A DNA stretch of 64,000 nucleotides from Brevibacillus parabrevis (lineage in GTDB: Bacteria; Bacillota; Bacilli; Brevibacillales; Brevibacillaceae): assembly GCF_003710905.1 (NCBI RefSeq), contig NZ_RHHV01000008.1, positions 248,001 to 312,000 on the forward strand, given 5' to 3'. A program made the position numbers and the translations under genes. Below the pieces are notes generated by a model. That model did no database searches. It saw only the letters and a list, made by a program, of their open reading frames with translations, and had not been told where the DNA came from. Positions 35,067 to 42,752 of the stretch are shown here, one piece after another; position 1 is the stretch's first letter; each line of letters opens with the position of its first letter.

Positions 35067-35675
35067 TTAATGTCCTTTCAAACTTCCAACAGTAAGCCCC
35101 TTTTTGCCAGGAGCGGCAGTCTTGGCAGGAGCCGCGTGTTTGATGACGGAAGCAACACCGTGAGCAGCCGTTGCAGAAGCTTTCAGGTGATCCACCTGAT
35201 GAATATCGTGGCCTTCATCGTGGTCGGTCAGGTCAGGATGGGATCCGTCAGAGAACCGTCCGCTGAGCGAAGCCATGATTTCTTTTACTTGCAAGTAGTC
35301 GGCGTGAGTTTTTTCGCGCATGCCGTCCAATGTCGTGCGGGTTTCGTCATCTTGAAACTCGTACAGGGAAAGCTCCAGATGCTCGCGGAAATTGTGCAGG
35401 CCAAACCGCTCCAGGTTCACATCCGACAGCAACTGAGAAAGCTCGCGGTCGCTCAGCTGGGCAAGCGATTCTTTTCCGGATACGTTTTCCAGGTAAGGAA
35501 CCAGTTCCTGGAGACGTCCCATGCGCTGTTCTTCTTCTTCCAAAATGTGATGGTAGTACAAGCGGGTGTGCTCGTCCTGTGCAGCGTCGATAATCGGCTG
35601 GATGATGCCCATGAAACGATTGATGTAACCTCTGGTGCGATCAAAAATGGCGTGCAGCTGTGTAATTTCTTGCAC
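35067..35675 (-). CDS. IMEF-type encapsulin cargo (ferritin-like iron mineralising protein)
   Basis: The 202-residue protein has a helical, acidic ferritin-like region with iron-ligand-rich stretches (YYHHILEEEEQRMGRL; EHLELSLYEFQDDE; EKTHADYLQVKEIM). A disordered His/Asp- and Ala/Lys-rich linker follows. The last residues KKGLTVGSLKGH are an encapsulin targeting peptide (LTVGSLK type). This matches the iron-mineralising encapsulin-associated Firmicute group. The GTG at 35675 is preferred as start: AGGAGGT lies 8 nt upstream. An ATG at 35693 would overlap that site. Confidence 0.9.
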   Translation of the reverse strand: MQEITQLHAIFDRTRGYINRFMGIIQPIIDAAQDEHTRLYYHHILEEEEQRMGRLQELVPYLENVSGKESLAQLSDRELSQLLSDVNLERFGLHNFREHLELSLYEFQDDETRTTLDGMREKTHADYLQVKEIMASLSGRFSDGSHPDLTDHDEGHDIHQVDHLKASATAAHGVASVIKHAAPAKTAAPGKKGLTVGSLKGH

Positions 35676-35710
35676 CCTCCGCCACCTCCTCATTCACGAT
35701 CTATTTGTTC

Positions 35711-35740
35711 ATTATACAGTTGGAAAAATGAACCGGGCAA
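35711..35740 (-). promoter_or_regulatory. Promoter of the encapsulin operon
   Basis: On the minus strand TTGCCC (35735-35740) and TATAAT (35711-35716) are 18 nt apart, upstream of the cargo gene. Confidence 0.6.
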
Positions 35741-35875
35741 TACATATGTAGATTTTCGGCGTTTTCTGTTAATAAATGGCACGTTTTGCCGGGAGCACAT
35801 CGCCTCAAGCCACGCCACGACTGAGGTGGATACGTTTAGTTTTGGATTTTTACAAAAAAGTTATCATGGAGAGTA

Positions 35876-35932
35876 TTGTCAAAGCTAATTGGGAATGATA
35901 ATATTTATCAATAATAGTGATATTCATTATCA
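35876..35932 (+). promoter_or_regulatory. Tandem Fur boxes and promoter of the DUF2325 gene
   Basis: Two 15-mers, TGATAATATTTATCA (35896-35910) and TGATATTCATTATCA (35918-35932), each match 14 of 15 bases of the Fur consensus TGATAATNATTATCA. A possible -35 TTGTCA (35876-35881) and -10 TAATAT (35899-35904), 17 nt apart, place the first box over the -10. They also lie about 160 bp upstream of the encapsulin promoter on the other strand. Confidence 0.8.
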
Positions 35933-35993
35933 ATTAGAAAACAGAGAACCAGAACATACATCGACACTCACCCATTTTAAGGAGGAAAACATT

Positions 35994-36275
35994 ATGTCAT
36001 CCATTTTAGTCATTGGCGGAGATCGCCTTGGTAATATCGTAGATTTGCTGCACGGACAAGGGTTTAAAGATATTCATCACGTAACGGGGCGCAAAAGCTC
36101 CCAAACAGGCGTGAAAATTCCTGCGGGCATTCATATGATTCTCGTTTTGACCGACTTCGTCAATCACAACCTCGCGAAAACCGTGAAAAACCAGGCGAAG
36201 GATCGTGAGCTGCCAATCGTATTCTGCAAGCGCTCGTGTTCGGCGATTGCCAAAGCTTTCGATTTGACGGCGTAA
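35994..36275 (+). CDS. DUF2325 protein, Fur-box controlled
   Basis: The 93-residue protein starts SSILVIGGDRLGNIVDLL, a Rossmann-like beta-alpha pattern typical of DUF2325. It contains LVLTDFVNHNLAKTVKNQAK and PIVFCKRSCSAIAKAF with two cysteines. The function of the family is unknown. The ATG at 35994 has AAGGAGG 7 nt upstream; the open frame extends to 35889 through the Fur boxes, which cannot be coding. Placement opposite an iron-storage encapsulin, with tandem Fur boxes, suggests a role in iron metabolism or in loading/unloading the compartment. Confidence 0.87.
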   Translation: MSSILVIGGDRLGNIVDLLHGQGFKDIHHVTGRKSSQTGVKIPAGIHMILVLTDFVNHNLAKTVKNQAKDRELPIVFCKRSCSAIAKAFDLTA

Positions 36276-36337
36276 ATACATACCCGTTCAGGTGGACAGA
36301 CTAACGCATGAGTCTGATACCAACGGAGGAATGGCGC

Positions 36338-36484
36338 ATGGAGCAAAATCGTTTAAGCGAACTGCCTATTGCGCAGCTGACGGCCGTGCAGCTGCAACAG
36401 TTGAAACAGGCAGAGGAACAACTCAATTCAGAAGGCGAGAATGTGTACCTGATCGCATTTGAGAAGCAATCCCCGTCATCGTAG
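36338..36484 (+). CDS. Small protein of 48 residues, downstream of DUF2325
   Basis: The ORF starts with ATG at 36338, below CGGAGGA (36325-36331). It encodes a helical, Gln/Glu/Leu-rich peptide (MEQNRLSELPIAQLTAVQLQ ... EKQSPSS). No family is recognised. It lies 62 bp after DUF2325 and ends within a terminator hairpin, so it is probably the last gene of the Fur-controlled transcript. The good ribosome site and the position support it as real, despite its size. Confidence 0.6.
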   Translation: MEQNRLSELPIAQLTAVQLQQLKQAEEQLNSEGENVYLIAFEKQSPSS

Positions 36485-36497
36485 ACGGGGTTTTTTT
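36471..36497 (+). terminator. Terminator after the DUF2325 transcript
   Basis: CCCCGTC (36471-36477) pairs with GACGGGG (36484-36490), followed by seven T. Confidence 0.88.
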
Positions 36498-36522
36498 ATT
36501 TTCCCAATATCTGCTTCTCCGC

Positions 36523-36790
36523 TTATTTGAAAACATACTGCTCAAGCTGCGTTTTCAGTGCGTCAATCCCGATGGCAAAGCCCAGGCATTGGCTGGACTG
36601 GATGATAAAGGCGTTCAGCCCCACGACCTCGCCATTCAGATTGATAAGTGGCCCACCACTGTTGCCGGGGTTGATGGCGGCATCGGTTTGGAAAATCTCT
36701 TCATACATTCGTTTTGCCACCTGGAGGCGACGGTTTTTTGCGCTGATAATTCCGGCGGTTACGGAATTTTCCAATCCGAGCGGGGAACCG
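36523..36790 (-). CDS. Interrupted trypsin-like serine protease gene, 3' part (catalytic Ser)
   Basis: This segment codes for the C-terminal 84-88 residues of an S1C (HtrA/DegP-like) protease without a PDZ domain: [20 protein letters not shown], then the nucleophile segment [20 protein letters not shown] (Ser198 of the rebuilt protein). It lacks a start, the oxyanion neighbours and the His and Asp of the triad, which lie in the 5' part at 40108-40580. The open frame runs 29 bases into the element (to a GTG-like start at 36819), so a short peptide could be made but not an active enzyme. Confidence 0.9.
36779..36790. repeat. Attachment-site core, left junction (12-bp direct repeat)
   Basis: AGCGGGGAACCG occurs exactly here and at 40108-40119, both in the same phase of the split protease gene (codons Gly-Ser-Pro-Leu on the minus strand). 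Confidence 0.85.
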
Positions 36791-36812
36791 CCTGTGTACA
36801 TAGCGACAAAAA

Positions 36813-38261
36813 CTACCAAAAGACCAGTTGTTGCAACTGAATCGTCCGGCCGTGTGCGTTCCTGCCGGGAGCTTCGGCTGCTTCCACGCGTTTGACGAGT
36901 GCCGTCATGAGCATGCGGCGCTCTTCATCGCTGGCATGGGACCAGAGGAGCGGCCAATTGGTCAGTTGGTTGCAGGGCGGGAAGGCAGCTTTGGCAAAAG
37001 ACGGAGGTGGATCAGGGAACAGAGCGTCAGCTTCTTTGGCGAGAGCAGCGATTTTCAGCCGAAATGCTTCGAGGGTGAGCAGTCCTTCCTCGTAAGCTGC
37101 TTCCCAGCGCCGCAATTTGAGCGCTCGCCTCTGTTCCCGCGCTTCTGCATCTGCAAAAGGGACCACGGAAGAAAGCGAGGCCCGGACTTCTTCCAAAGCA
37201 GCACGCGCTTCGTGCGAATAGCTCATCAGCTCGGAGAGGATGGCCTGCTCCAGACGGTCTTCCCGGATGGCAGGGGCGTCGCAGCGGCCAGCCTGCTTGT
37301 TTTTGCATACATAATAACGATGGACGTAACGTTTTCCCGCGCTCTTGGTGTTGGCTGTCTTGCCGCGCATGGGGGAGTGGCACAGGGAGCAGTAGAGCAA
37401 ACCGGAAAAGCAAAAGGTGGAGCCAAGGACACGCGGGTGGAGCGAGCTGCGCGCAGCCATTTTTTGCTGAATGCGCATGAAAAGGTCTTTGTCGATAATC
37501 GCCGGATGGGCGGCCTCTTCCACGATCCATTGATCCGGCGAGTTTTGGCGCTGAAGCCCGTCGGTGTAATTCCAGCGCAGTGCCCCGTGATACACCGGAT
37601 TTTTCAGCAGGCGCAGGACAGAACTTGCCCCCCAGCTTGCGCCGTTTTTCCCGCGAAGTCCTTGGCGATTTGCCCACTCCGCAATCTGCCGCGGCGACTC
37701 GCCTTTCTCATAGCGCTCAAACATTTCGCGGACGCCAGCCGCCTCCACATGCTGAATGGTCAACGCCCCGTCCACCAGCTCGTAGCCAAAAGGCGGGGGG
37801 CCGCCTGGCCGTTTTCGTTCCTTCGCCATCTGCTCCATGCCGAGCTTGACTCGCTCCGCCAAATTTTCCCGCTCCCACTGGGCGAGCGCCGCCACCAGCG
37901 TAATGAACAGTCGGCCGATGGCGGTAGTCGTATCGTACACCTCTGTGCAGCTTTTGAAGCGCACGTCATACTTTTCAAACTCCTGGAGAAGCCGATACAG
38001 ATCCAGCACAGAGCGGGTGAGGCGATCGAGACGATAGACGAGGACGACATCGGTCTTCCCTTCGCGGATATCTTTCAGCATCCGTTTCAGTTCAGGGCGG
38101 TTCGTATCTTTGGCGCTCACGCCTTCTTCCGCGTAGATGGCGGCAACCTCCCACCCTTGTGAGTGGACGTAAGCCAACAGTTTTTCCCGCTGGGCCGGGA
38201 TTGAAAATCCTTCACGTGCCTGGTCTTCGGTGCTGACGCGCATGTAGACAGCCGTTCGCAT
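36813..38261 (-). CDS. Large serine recombinase of the element (SpoIVCA-like)
   Basis: The 482-residue protein has an N-terminal resolvase domain with catalytic Ser10 ([15 protein letters not shown]) and the arginine motif [10 protein letters not shown]. The recombinase domain ([32 protein letters not shown]) and zinc ribbon ([10 protein letters not shown] ... [14 protein letters not shown]) follow, then a coiled-coil-like tail. Proteins of this size and layout include SpoIVCA, Tn4451 TnpX and phage integrases. The ATG at 38261 follows GGGAGGAAA. It ends 22 bp from the left repeat, the usual place of the enzyme that excises its own element. Confidence 0.93.
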   Translation of the reverse strand: MRTAVYMRVSTEDQAREGFSIPAQREKLLAYVHSQGWEVAAIYAEEGVSAKDTNRPELKRMLKDIREGKTDVVLVYRLDRLTRSVLDLYRLLQEFEKYDVRFKSCTEVYDTTTAIGRLFITLVAALAQWERENLAERVKLGMEQMAKERKRPGGPPPFGYELVDGALTIQHVEAAGVREMFERYEKGESPRQIAEWANRQGLRGKNGASWGASSVLRLLKNPVYHGALRWNYTDGLQRQNSPDQWIVEEAAHPAIIDKDLFMRIQQKMAARSSLHPRVLGSTFCFSGLLYCSLCHSPMRGKTANTKSAGKRYVHRYYVCKNKQAGRCDAPAIREDRLEQAILSELMSYSHEARAALEEVRASLSSVVPFADAEAREQRRALKLRRWEAAYEEGLLTLEAFRLKIAALAKEADALFPDPPPSFAKAAFPPCNQLTNWPLLWSHASDEERRMLMTALVKRVEAAEAPGRNAHGRTIQLQQLVFW

Positions 38262-38356
38262 CGGATTTCCTCCCATCAACTGAGGTTGCTAGAGTCTACA
38301 GCAAAATAGCGCTTTGTATGCCTGGACAGATTGGAAAACTTGGATTTTTTGCGCAC

Positions 38357-38392
38357 AAAAAAACCCCGCTTATCCTGATTGGACAAGTGGGG
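38357..38392 (-). terminator. Terminator of the HxlR gene
   Basis: A 12-bp stem (38364-38375 with 38381-38392, two wobble pairs) is followed on the minus strand by seven T. It isolates the recombinase gene from HxlR transcription. Confidence 0.8.
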
Positions 38393-38397
38393 CTGCG

Positions 38398-38718
38398 CTA
38401 CATCCATTTTTGTCCCCATTCGTGAATGGATTCAATGACTGGACGCAGATCTCTTCCTTTTTCTGTCAATTCATACTCGATGCGCACAGGAATTTCCGGG
38501 TATACTTTTCGTTCCAAAATTCCCAGCTCCTCCAGTTCCTTCAGTCGCTCCGAAAGCATTTTGTCGCTCATGTGCGGAACCATCTCGCGAATATCTTTGA
38601 AGCGAACAGCGCCGCGAAGCAAAACGTGGATGATCAAACCTGTCCAGCGCTTGCCGAGGACATTGATGGCGCATTCGTACTTGGGACACATGTGCTCGCC
38701 AGCAAATTCTTGACTCAT
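38398..38718 (-). CDS. HxlR-family (DUF24) winged-helix regulator
   Basis: The 106-residue protein has the HxlR fold: CPKYECAINVLGKRWTGLII, FKDIREMVPHMSDKMLSERL (HTH) and the wing PVRIEYELTEKGRDL. Cys11 and Cys16 near the N terminus are at positions where YodB/HypR-type members sense quinones or hypochlorite by thiol switching. The ATG at 38718 has AGAGGTGA upstream. It lies inside the element, between the recombinase and coat-type genes, and might control either; no operator is assigned. Confidence 0.88.
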   Translation of the reverse strand: MSQEFAGEHMCPKYECAINVLGKRWTGLIIHVLLRGAVRFKDIREMVPHMSDKMLSERLKELEELGILERKVYPEIPVRIEYELTEKGRDLRPVIESIHEWGQKWM

Positions 38719-38957
38719 GTTGGTGTCACCTCTATACAGCATGGTTATGTTAACGCTTATTGTAGCAGATAAACTTGAAAAAAGTAAGTAACGAAGTGTT
38801 TGGCATGTGCTTATCTATGTTTGCCATACCGGGGCGGGGTTATGCTGGAAATAGGATTGTCCGCACGAGCCAAGCCCGTTTCCGGCAAAAATCGTTTCAC
38901 AGGCAGGCACATGCACATAGACTGTGGCGAACGATACGAGAAGAAGAGGGTGTTAGG

Positions 38958-40076
38958 ATGCTTCCAAAACCGGTGATCGGGATTTTGACCTGGCGCCAGG
39001 GGCAGCGCTTTGGCGAGCCGGACTACTTGCGCAAGCTGGTGCTGGCAGGGCAGAAGCTGGGGGCGGAAATTTACCTGTTTTCGCATCAGGACGTAAACAT
39101 GAAGGAAAAAAAGATCAAAGGCTTTCTTCCCAAAGCAGGCGGCGGCTGGAGCAGCAGATGGTTTCCGTGGCCGCAGGTCGTCATCGACCGCTATCGGCGG
39201 CGTGTCCCCGAGTACATTCGGCTGCGAAACAGCGACCTGCTTTTCTTTGCCAACAGCCCGTTCAGCAAAAAGTGGCGGGTCACCCAGCTTTTGGCCAAGG
39301 ACAGGCGGGTGATGCACTGGATTCCGGAAACACACTTGTACGAAAAAAAGCGAGTTGCAACCATGCTGAGCAAATATCCACTCGTGTACGTCAAACCGGG
39401 GAACGGCTCCGGGGGGAAAAGCATTTTGCGGATATCGGCCAAGGGCAAAGAATTTAGCCTCTCCGGGCGCGACAAGCAATATCAGACGCACACTGCCAAG
39501 CTGGACAGCGTCAGTGCCGTGGAGAACTGGGTTGGCCGCTGGGTAGTCGAGCAGCAGATTGCAGATGGCAATTTTCTCGTGCAGCAAGGGATCGATCTCG
39601 GATTGATTCCGAATCATGTGGCAGATGTGCGCGTGCTCATCCAAAAGGATCAGGCAGGGGAGTGGAGGGTGACTGGCTCCGGAGTACGGATCGGGGAGGC
39701 TGGCAGCTCTACCTCCAATTTGCACGGCGGAGGGCGCGCTGTTTCCTTTGAAGGGTTGATCGAGCAGCGATTCGGCAAGAGACAAGCACAGCTGATCACG
39801 AAGGAGTGTCACTCGCTTGCCCATGAGGTGGCGAAGACGCTGGAGGATTACTTTGGACGAATGATGGAGTTCGGGCTGGATATCGGTGTCGCTGTAGACG
39901 GGAGCGTCTGGCTGATCGAGGTCAATCCGAAACCGGGGCGGGAAGTATTTCGCCAAATGGGGGATATGGTCACGTACGCCAAGGCGATCGAGCGGCCTGT
40001 GCAGTTCGCTCTCCATCTCGCCCGCAAGAGACAGACCGGGGATGTAGGGCAGAGGGAACAACGTGTCAGGGTCTGA
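38958..40076 (+). CDS. YheC/YheD-family endospore coat-associated protein (ATP-grasp)
   Basis: The 372-residue protein starts MLPKPVIGILTWRQGQRFGE and has the YheCD pattern: DLLFFANSPFSKKWRVTQLL, HWIPETHLYEKKRVATMLSK, VYVKPGNGSGGKSILRI, and the ATP-grasp end IGVAVDGSVWLIEVNPKPGR. In Bacillus, YheC and YheD are spore-associated; biochemical function is not settled. The ATG at 38958 lies below AGAAGAGGG; the frame is open further upstream without a ribosome site. CATAGACT at 38916 resembles a mother-cell -10, but no -35 fits. The gene ends 31 bp before the right repeat and would leave the chromosome with the element. Confidence 0.88.
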   Translation: MLPKPVIGILTWRQGQRFGEPDYLRKLVLAGQKLGAEIYLFSHQDVNMKEKKIKGFLPKAGGGWSSRWFPWPQVVIDRYRRRVPEYIRLRNSDLLFFANSPFSKKWRVTQLLAKDRRVMHWIPETHLYEKKRVATMLSKYPLVYVKPGNGSGGKSILRISAKGKEFSLSGRDKQYQTHTAKLDSVSAVENWVGRWVVEQQIADGNFLVQQGIDLGLIPNHVADVRVLIQKDQAGEWRVTGSGVRIGEAGSSTSNLHGGGRAVSFEGLIEQRFGKRQAQLITKECHSLAHEVAKTLEDYFGRMMEFGLDIGVAVDGSVWLIEVNPKPGREVFRQMGDMVTYAKAIERPVQFALHLARKRQTGDVGQREQRVRV

Positions 40077-40107
40077 AAGAAGCTTGGTTTTTGTTCCTTT
40101 GGAAGCA

Positions 40108-40119
40108 AGCGGGGAACCG
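40108..40119. repeat. Attachment-site core, right junction (12-bp direct repeat)
   Basis: Second exact copy of AGCGGGGAACCG, in the 5' part of the split protease gene (VGSPL segment). Confidence 0.85.
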
Positions 40120-40580
40120 ACACTGATGACCCATTCACCAACCTTGGTGTGTGAAGAGTTTCCGAGTGCCAAAGGATAAAGCTTGCAGTCCGCGTCGATT
40201 TTGATAACAGCATAGTCCCTGACTCGATCGGCAATGATGCGTTTGGCTTCAAATACTTTGCCGTTGTACAGCTTGACAAAAATGTTTTTCGATTTGCCGA
40301 TGACGTGCTCGCTGGTCAAAATATAGCCTCTCGGGTGGAAGATAAAACCGGAGCCGAAACTGCGCTCGGTAGGCGGTGACGAAGTATTATCATCCTGGTC
40401 GATGAGACTGCGAATCAGAGAATCGACGTCTTTAGCTAGGGGAGCGTCTTCCGTGACGATGGAAACGACTCCCTCCTGTACGCGCTCTACAATAGGGACA
40501 AAAAAATTGAACGGGTGCAGACTGCTGCTGCTCACAGGGTACTTTACTCGCGTATATTGGGACCATTTTTTACTTTTCAC
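40108..40580 (-). CDS. Interrupted trypsin-like serine protease gene, 5' part (catalytic His and Asp)
   Basis: This part codes for residues 1-158 of an S1C protease. It has GSGFIFHPRGYILTSEHVIG with catalytic His92, IADRVRDYAVIKID with Asp122 and GEWVISVGSPL up to the junction. There is no signal peptide or membrane anchor, so the rebuilt 242-residue enzyme should be cytosolic (mother cell or forespore). The GTG at 40580 follows GGGGGAG. Before excision the frame continues, antisense to the YheC/YheD gene, to a stop at 38811, which would add over 400 unrelated residues. Confidence 0.9.
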
Positions 40581-40706
40581 CAATCTCTCCCCCTACAGCA
40601 GTTAGGTATATATCATCTTATGGAGGGGCGAAAGGGAAGGGACGCCCAATTTGAGCGCGGCGTTTGTTATATCATTATTTTTGATTGATATAATAAAGAA
40701 ATAGCA

Positions 40707-40736
40707 TTGGTATAATTATTAGAATCGAATTATAAT
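40707..40736 (+). promoter_or_regulatory. Promoter of the PadR gene
   Basis: TTGGTA (40707-40712) and TATAAT (40731-40736) are 18 nt apart in a very AT-rich stretch with two further TATAAT-like strings. A leader of about 120 nt follows. Confidence 0.55.
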
Positions 40737-40864
40737 ACATGTAGTTAGAGAATATTTTGAACATAAAGGCTTAGCAGATGGATATTCACTTCTGTCTGAA
40801 AAAAGGCAATTGTCTGCTTTGTCGCTAGAGAGAGAAAAAGAAAGATAATGGAGGATGCGAAGAG

Positions 40865-41404
40865 ATGGATGTTAAAACGATCATACTCGGCTTTTTGAGC
40901 TATGGAGAAATGAGTGGGTACGATATCAAGCAGGCGTTTTCCAACAGCATCGGCTTTTTCTACGATGCCAGCTTTGGCGCGATCTACCCCGCACTGCGCA
41001 AGCTGGAAGAGGAAGGACTGGTCACCAAGCAAGAGGTCATCCAGTCTGGAAAGCCGAACAAAATTTTGTATCAGATTACAGAGCAGGGCAAGGACACGTT
41101 CCGTCAAGAAATCCAGACGCCGATTTTGCCTCCTGTGCTGCGCTCTGACATGCTGGTGAAAATTTTCTTTGGCAAGAGCCGTTCCCCCGAGGAGCAAAAG
41201 GACATGCTGGAGAGCTGTTTGAACCTTCAGCGCCAAATGCTTCAACAAAGCCGAGCCTCATTCAAGAAGCTGGAGCTGCATTTTGACGAATATCAGCGCT
41301 TTTGCTGGGAATATACGATCCATCATCTGGAGTCGACGATTTCCTTTTTGGAGCACAAAATGCCCTCGCTAGCCAAACAACCAGCATTGTCTGCTTCCAT
41401 CTGA
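40865..41404 (+). CDS. PadR-family transcriptional regulator
   Basis: The 179-residue protein has a PadR winged helix (about 1-85): LGFLSYGEMSGYDIKQAFSN and FGAIYPALRKLEEEGLVTKQ, then YQITEQGKDTF. A C-terminal helical Vir_act_alpha_C-type domain (about 95-175) follows. Such regulators commonly repress efflux or phenolic-stress genes. It stands alone; GGAGGATGCGAAGAG precedes the ATG. The target and ligand are unknown. Confidence 0.9.
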   Translation: MDVKTIILGFLSYGEMSGYDIKQAFSNSIGFFYDASFGAIYPALRKLEEEGLVTKQEVIQSGKPNKILYQITEQGKDTFRQEIQTPILPPVLRSDMLVKIFFGKSRSPEEQKDMLESCLNLQRQMLQQSRASFKKLELHFDEYQRFCWEYTIHHLESTISFLEHKMPSLAKQPALSASI

Positions 41405-41440
41405 GCAGGGATTTGACCAATTGGGTTGAACACGCATGCA

Positions 41441-41480
41441 AGAAGGCTTCGCCGCAATAAAGTGGCGAAGCCTTCTTTTT
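41441..41480. terminator. Bidirectional terminator
   Basis: A 13-bp stem AGAAGGCTTCGCC / GGCGAAGCCTTCT (41441-41453 with 41464-41476) is followed by T on plus and partly on minus, between the PadR and aminopeptidase genes. Confidence 0.88.
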
Positions 41481-41482
41481 GT

Positions 41483-42595
41483 TTACTTCAGGTTTTCCGG
41501 GTTGAGGCACTCCAGCTCTGGCACGACAAAACGTCCGTCTTTGCGGATCAGGCGGTCGTCAAACCAGATTTCCCCTCCGCCCCACTCAGGGCGTTGAATC
41601 ATGACGAGATCCCAGTGGATGGACGACTTGTTGCCGTTGAACGCATCGTCATAGGCTTGTCCAGGCGTGAAGTGGAAGCTGCCGTCGATTTTCTCATCGA
41701 ACAAAATGTCTTTCATCGGATTTTGGATGTAAGGATTGACCCCGATCGCAAATTCGCCGACGTAGCGGGCGCCTTCGTCTGTGTCGAACACTTCGTTGAT
41801 TTTCGTCGTGTCGTTGGCAGTCGCTTCGATAATTTTGCCATCCTTGAAGGTCAGCTTGATGTTGTCATAAGTGAAGCCTTGGTATGGGGATGGCGTGTTG
41901 TACGAGATCGTGCCGTTGACGGAATCGCGCACTGGGGCTGTAAATACTTCCCCGTCCGGGATGTTGGCTTCTCCGGCGCATTTGATGGCAGGGATGCCTT
42001 TGATCGAGAAGGACAGGTCGGTGCCAGGCCCTGTGATGCGCACCTTGTCGGTTTTTTCCATCAGCTTGACGAGGCTGTCCATCGCCTTGTCCATTTTGCC
42101 GTAGTCGAGCGTGCACACTTGGAAGTAGAAATCTTCAAAAGCGGCTGTACTCATGTTGGCCAGTTGAGCCATGGAAGCGTTCGGGTAGCGAAGCACAACC
42201 CATCTGGTTTCAGGCACGCGCACGTCCAGCACAGGGCGGGCGAACAGCTTGGAGTACATTTGCATTTTGTCGCCCGGCACGTCAGCCAGCTCGCTGATGT
42301 TGTCGCCGCCACGGATACCGATATAGCAATCCATTTGCTTCATAAAGGAGACGTCAGCTTCACGCATGATGCCGAGCTGGTCTTCGTTGACACCGAGAAG
42401 CAGTTCGCGCTGAATGCTTTGGTCAATCAGTTGAACGTAAGGATTGCCTCCCGCTGCGTAAACTTTGGCAATTACGGCTTTCGTCAAGTCAGTCACATCG
42501 CCGATGGAGTAGATTAAAACGTTTTCACCTTTTTGTACTTTGGTGGAGTAGTTGACGAGGACGTCAGCTAATTGCTCAATACGTGGATCTTTCAT
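41483..42595 (-). CDS. M29-family aminopeptidase (AmpS/AmpT-like)
   Basis: The 370-residue metallopeptidase should remove N-terminal amino acids from peptides in the cytosol. Family segments include YSTKVQKGENVLIY, RITGPGTDLSFSIKG, CAGEANIPDGEVFTAPV with a metal-binding Glu, and HWDLVMIQRPEWGGGEIWFD near the C terminus with His and Asp ligands. The ATG at 42595 gives the normal M29 start (MKDPRIEQLADVLVNYS); an upstream extension to 42670 has no ribosome site. It is a single gene. Confidence 0.88.
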   Translation of the reverse strand: MKDPRIEQLADVLVNYSTKVQKGENVLIYSIGDVTDLTKAVIAKVYAAGGNPYVQLIDQSIQRELLLGVNEDQLGIMREADVSFMKQMDCYIGIRGGDNISELADVPGDKMQMYSKLFARPVLDVRVPETRWVVLRYPNASMAQLANMSTAAFEDFYFQVCTLDYGKMDKAMDSLVKLMEKTDKVRITGPGTDLSFSIKGIPAIKCAGEANIPDGEVFTAPVRDSVNGTISYNTPSPYQGFTYDNIKLTFKDGKIIEATANDTTKINEVFDTDEGARYVGEFAIGVNPYIQNPMKDILFDEKIDGSFHFTPGQAYDDAFNGNKSSIHWDLVMIQRPEWGGGEIWFDDRLIRKDGRFVVPELECLNPENLK

Positions 42596-42752
42596 AGGAA
42601 GGGGATCCCTCGCTTTCCATATCATATCAGTATGTATTGTACACAAATCGCATAGAAAAAAGCTACCCATACCAGGGTAGCGTGCGGAGGAAACGCGTTT
42701 ACAGGATTCGGTTCTTCATGTATATGCAGGGTCCTGCGCCAATATGGCTATG

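Larger units (their letters stand above)
36791..40119. mobile_element. Skin-like intervening element, 3,329 bp, inside a serine protease gene
   Basis: The element is bounded by exact 12-bp direct repeats and carries a large serine recombinase next to one end, an HxlR regulator and a YheC/YheD spore-coat-type gene. Removing the stretch between repeat copies leaves 461 + 268 = 729 bases, exactly 243 codons including the stop, that is a 242-residue protease with His92, Asp122 and Ser198. This arrangement copies the logic of the sigK skin element and related sporulation insertions. Excision in nature is not shown by the sequence; an ordinary small integrative element that happens to reform the gene is the alternative. 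Confidence 0.88.

Noticed and set aside
35889..35993. Upstream extension of the DUF2325 protein to 128 residues
   Set aside because: It would translate the Fur boxes; the ATG at 35994 has an ideal ribosome site.
36523..36819. A 98-residue free-standing protease-like protein
   Set aside because: Its first residues come from the element; it is the 3' part of the split gene and lacks His and Asp.
38811..40107. Reading the 590-codon minus-strand frame as one real protein
   Set aside because: Only its first 158 codons are protease; the rest is antisense to the YheC/YheD gene and begins exactly at the element junction.
40615..40622. CATAAGAT (minus strand) as a sigma-E/K -10 for the protease gene
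   Set aside because: No matching -35 lies at the right distance, so chance is likely. Mother-cell control remains untested.
41426..42517. 363-codon plus-strand frame opposite the M29 aminopeptidase
   Set aside because: Antisense shadow of a well-supported enzyme gene.
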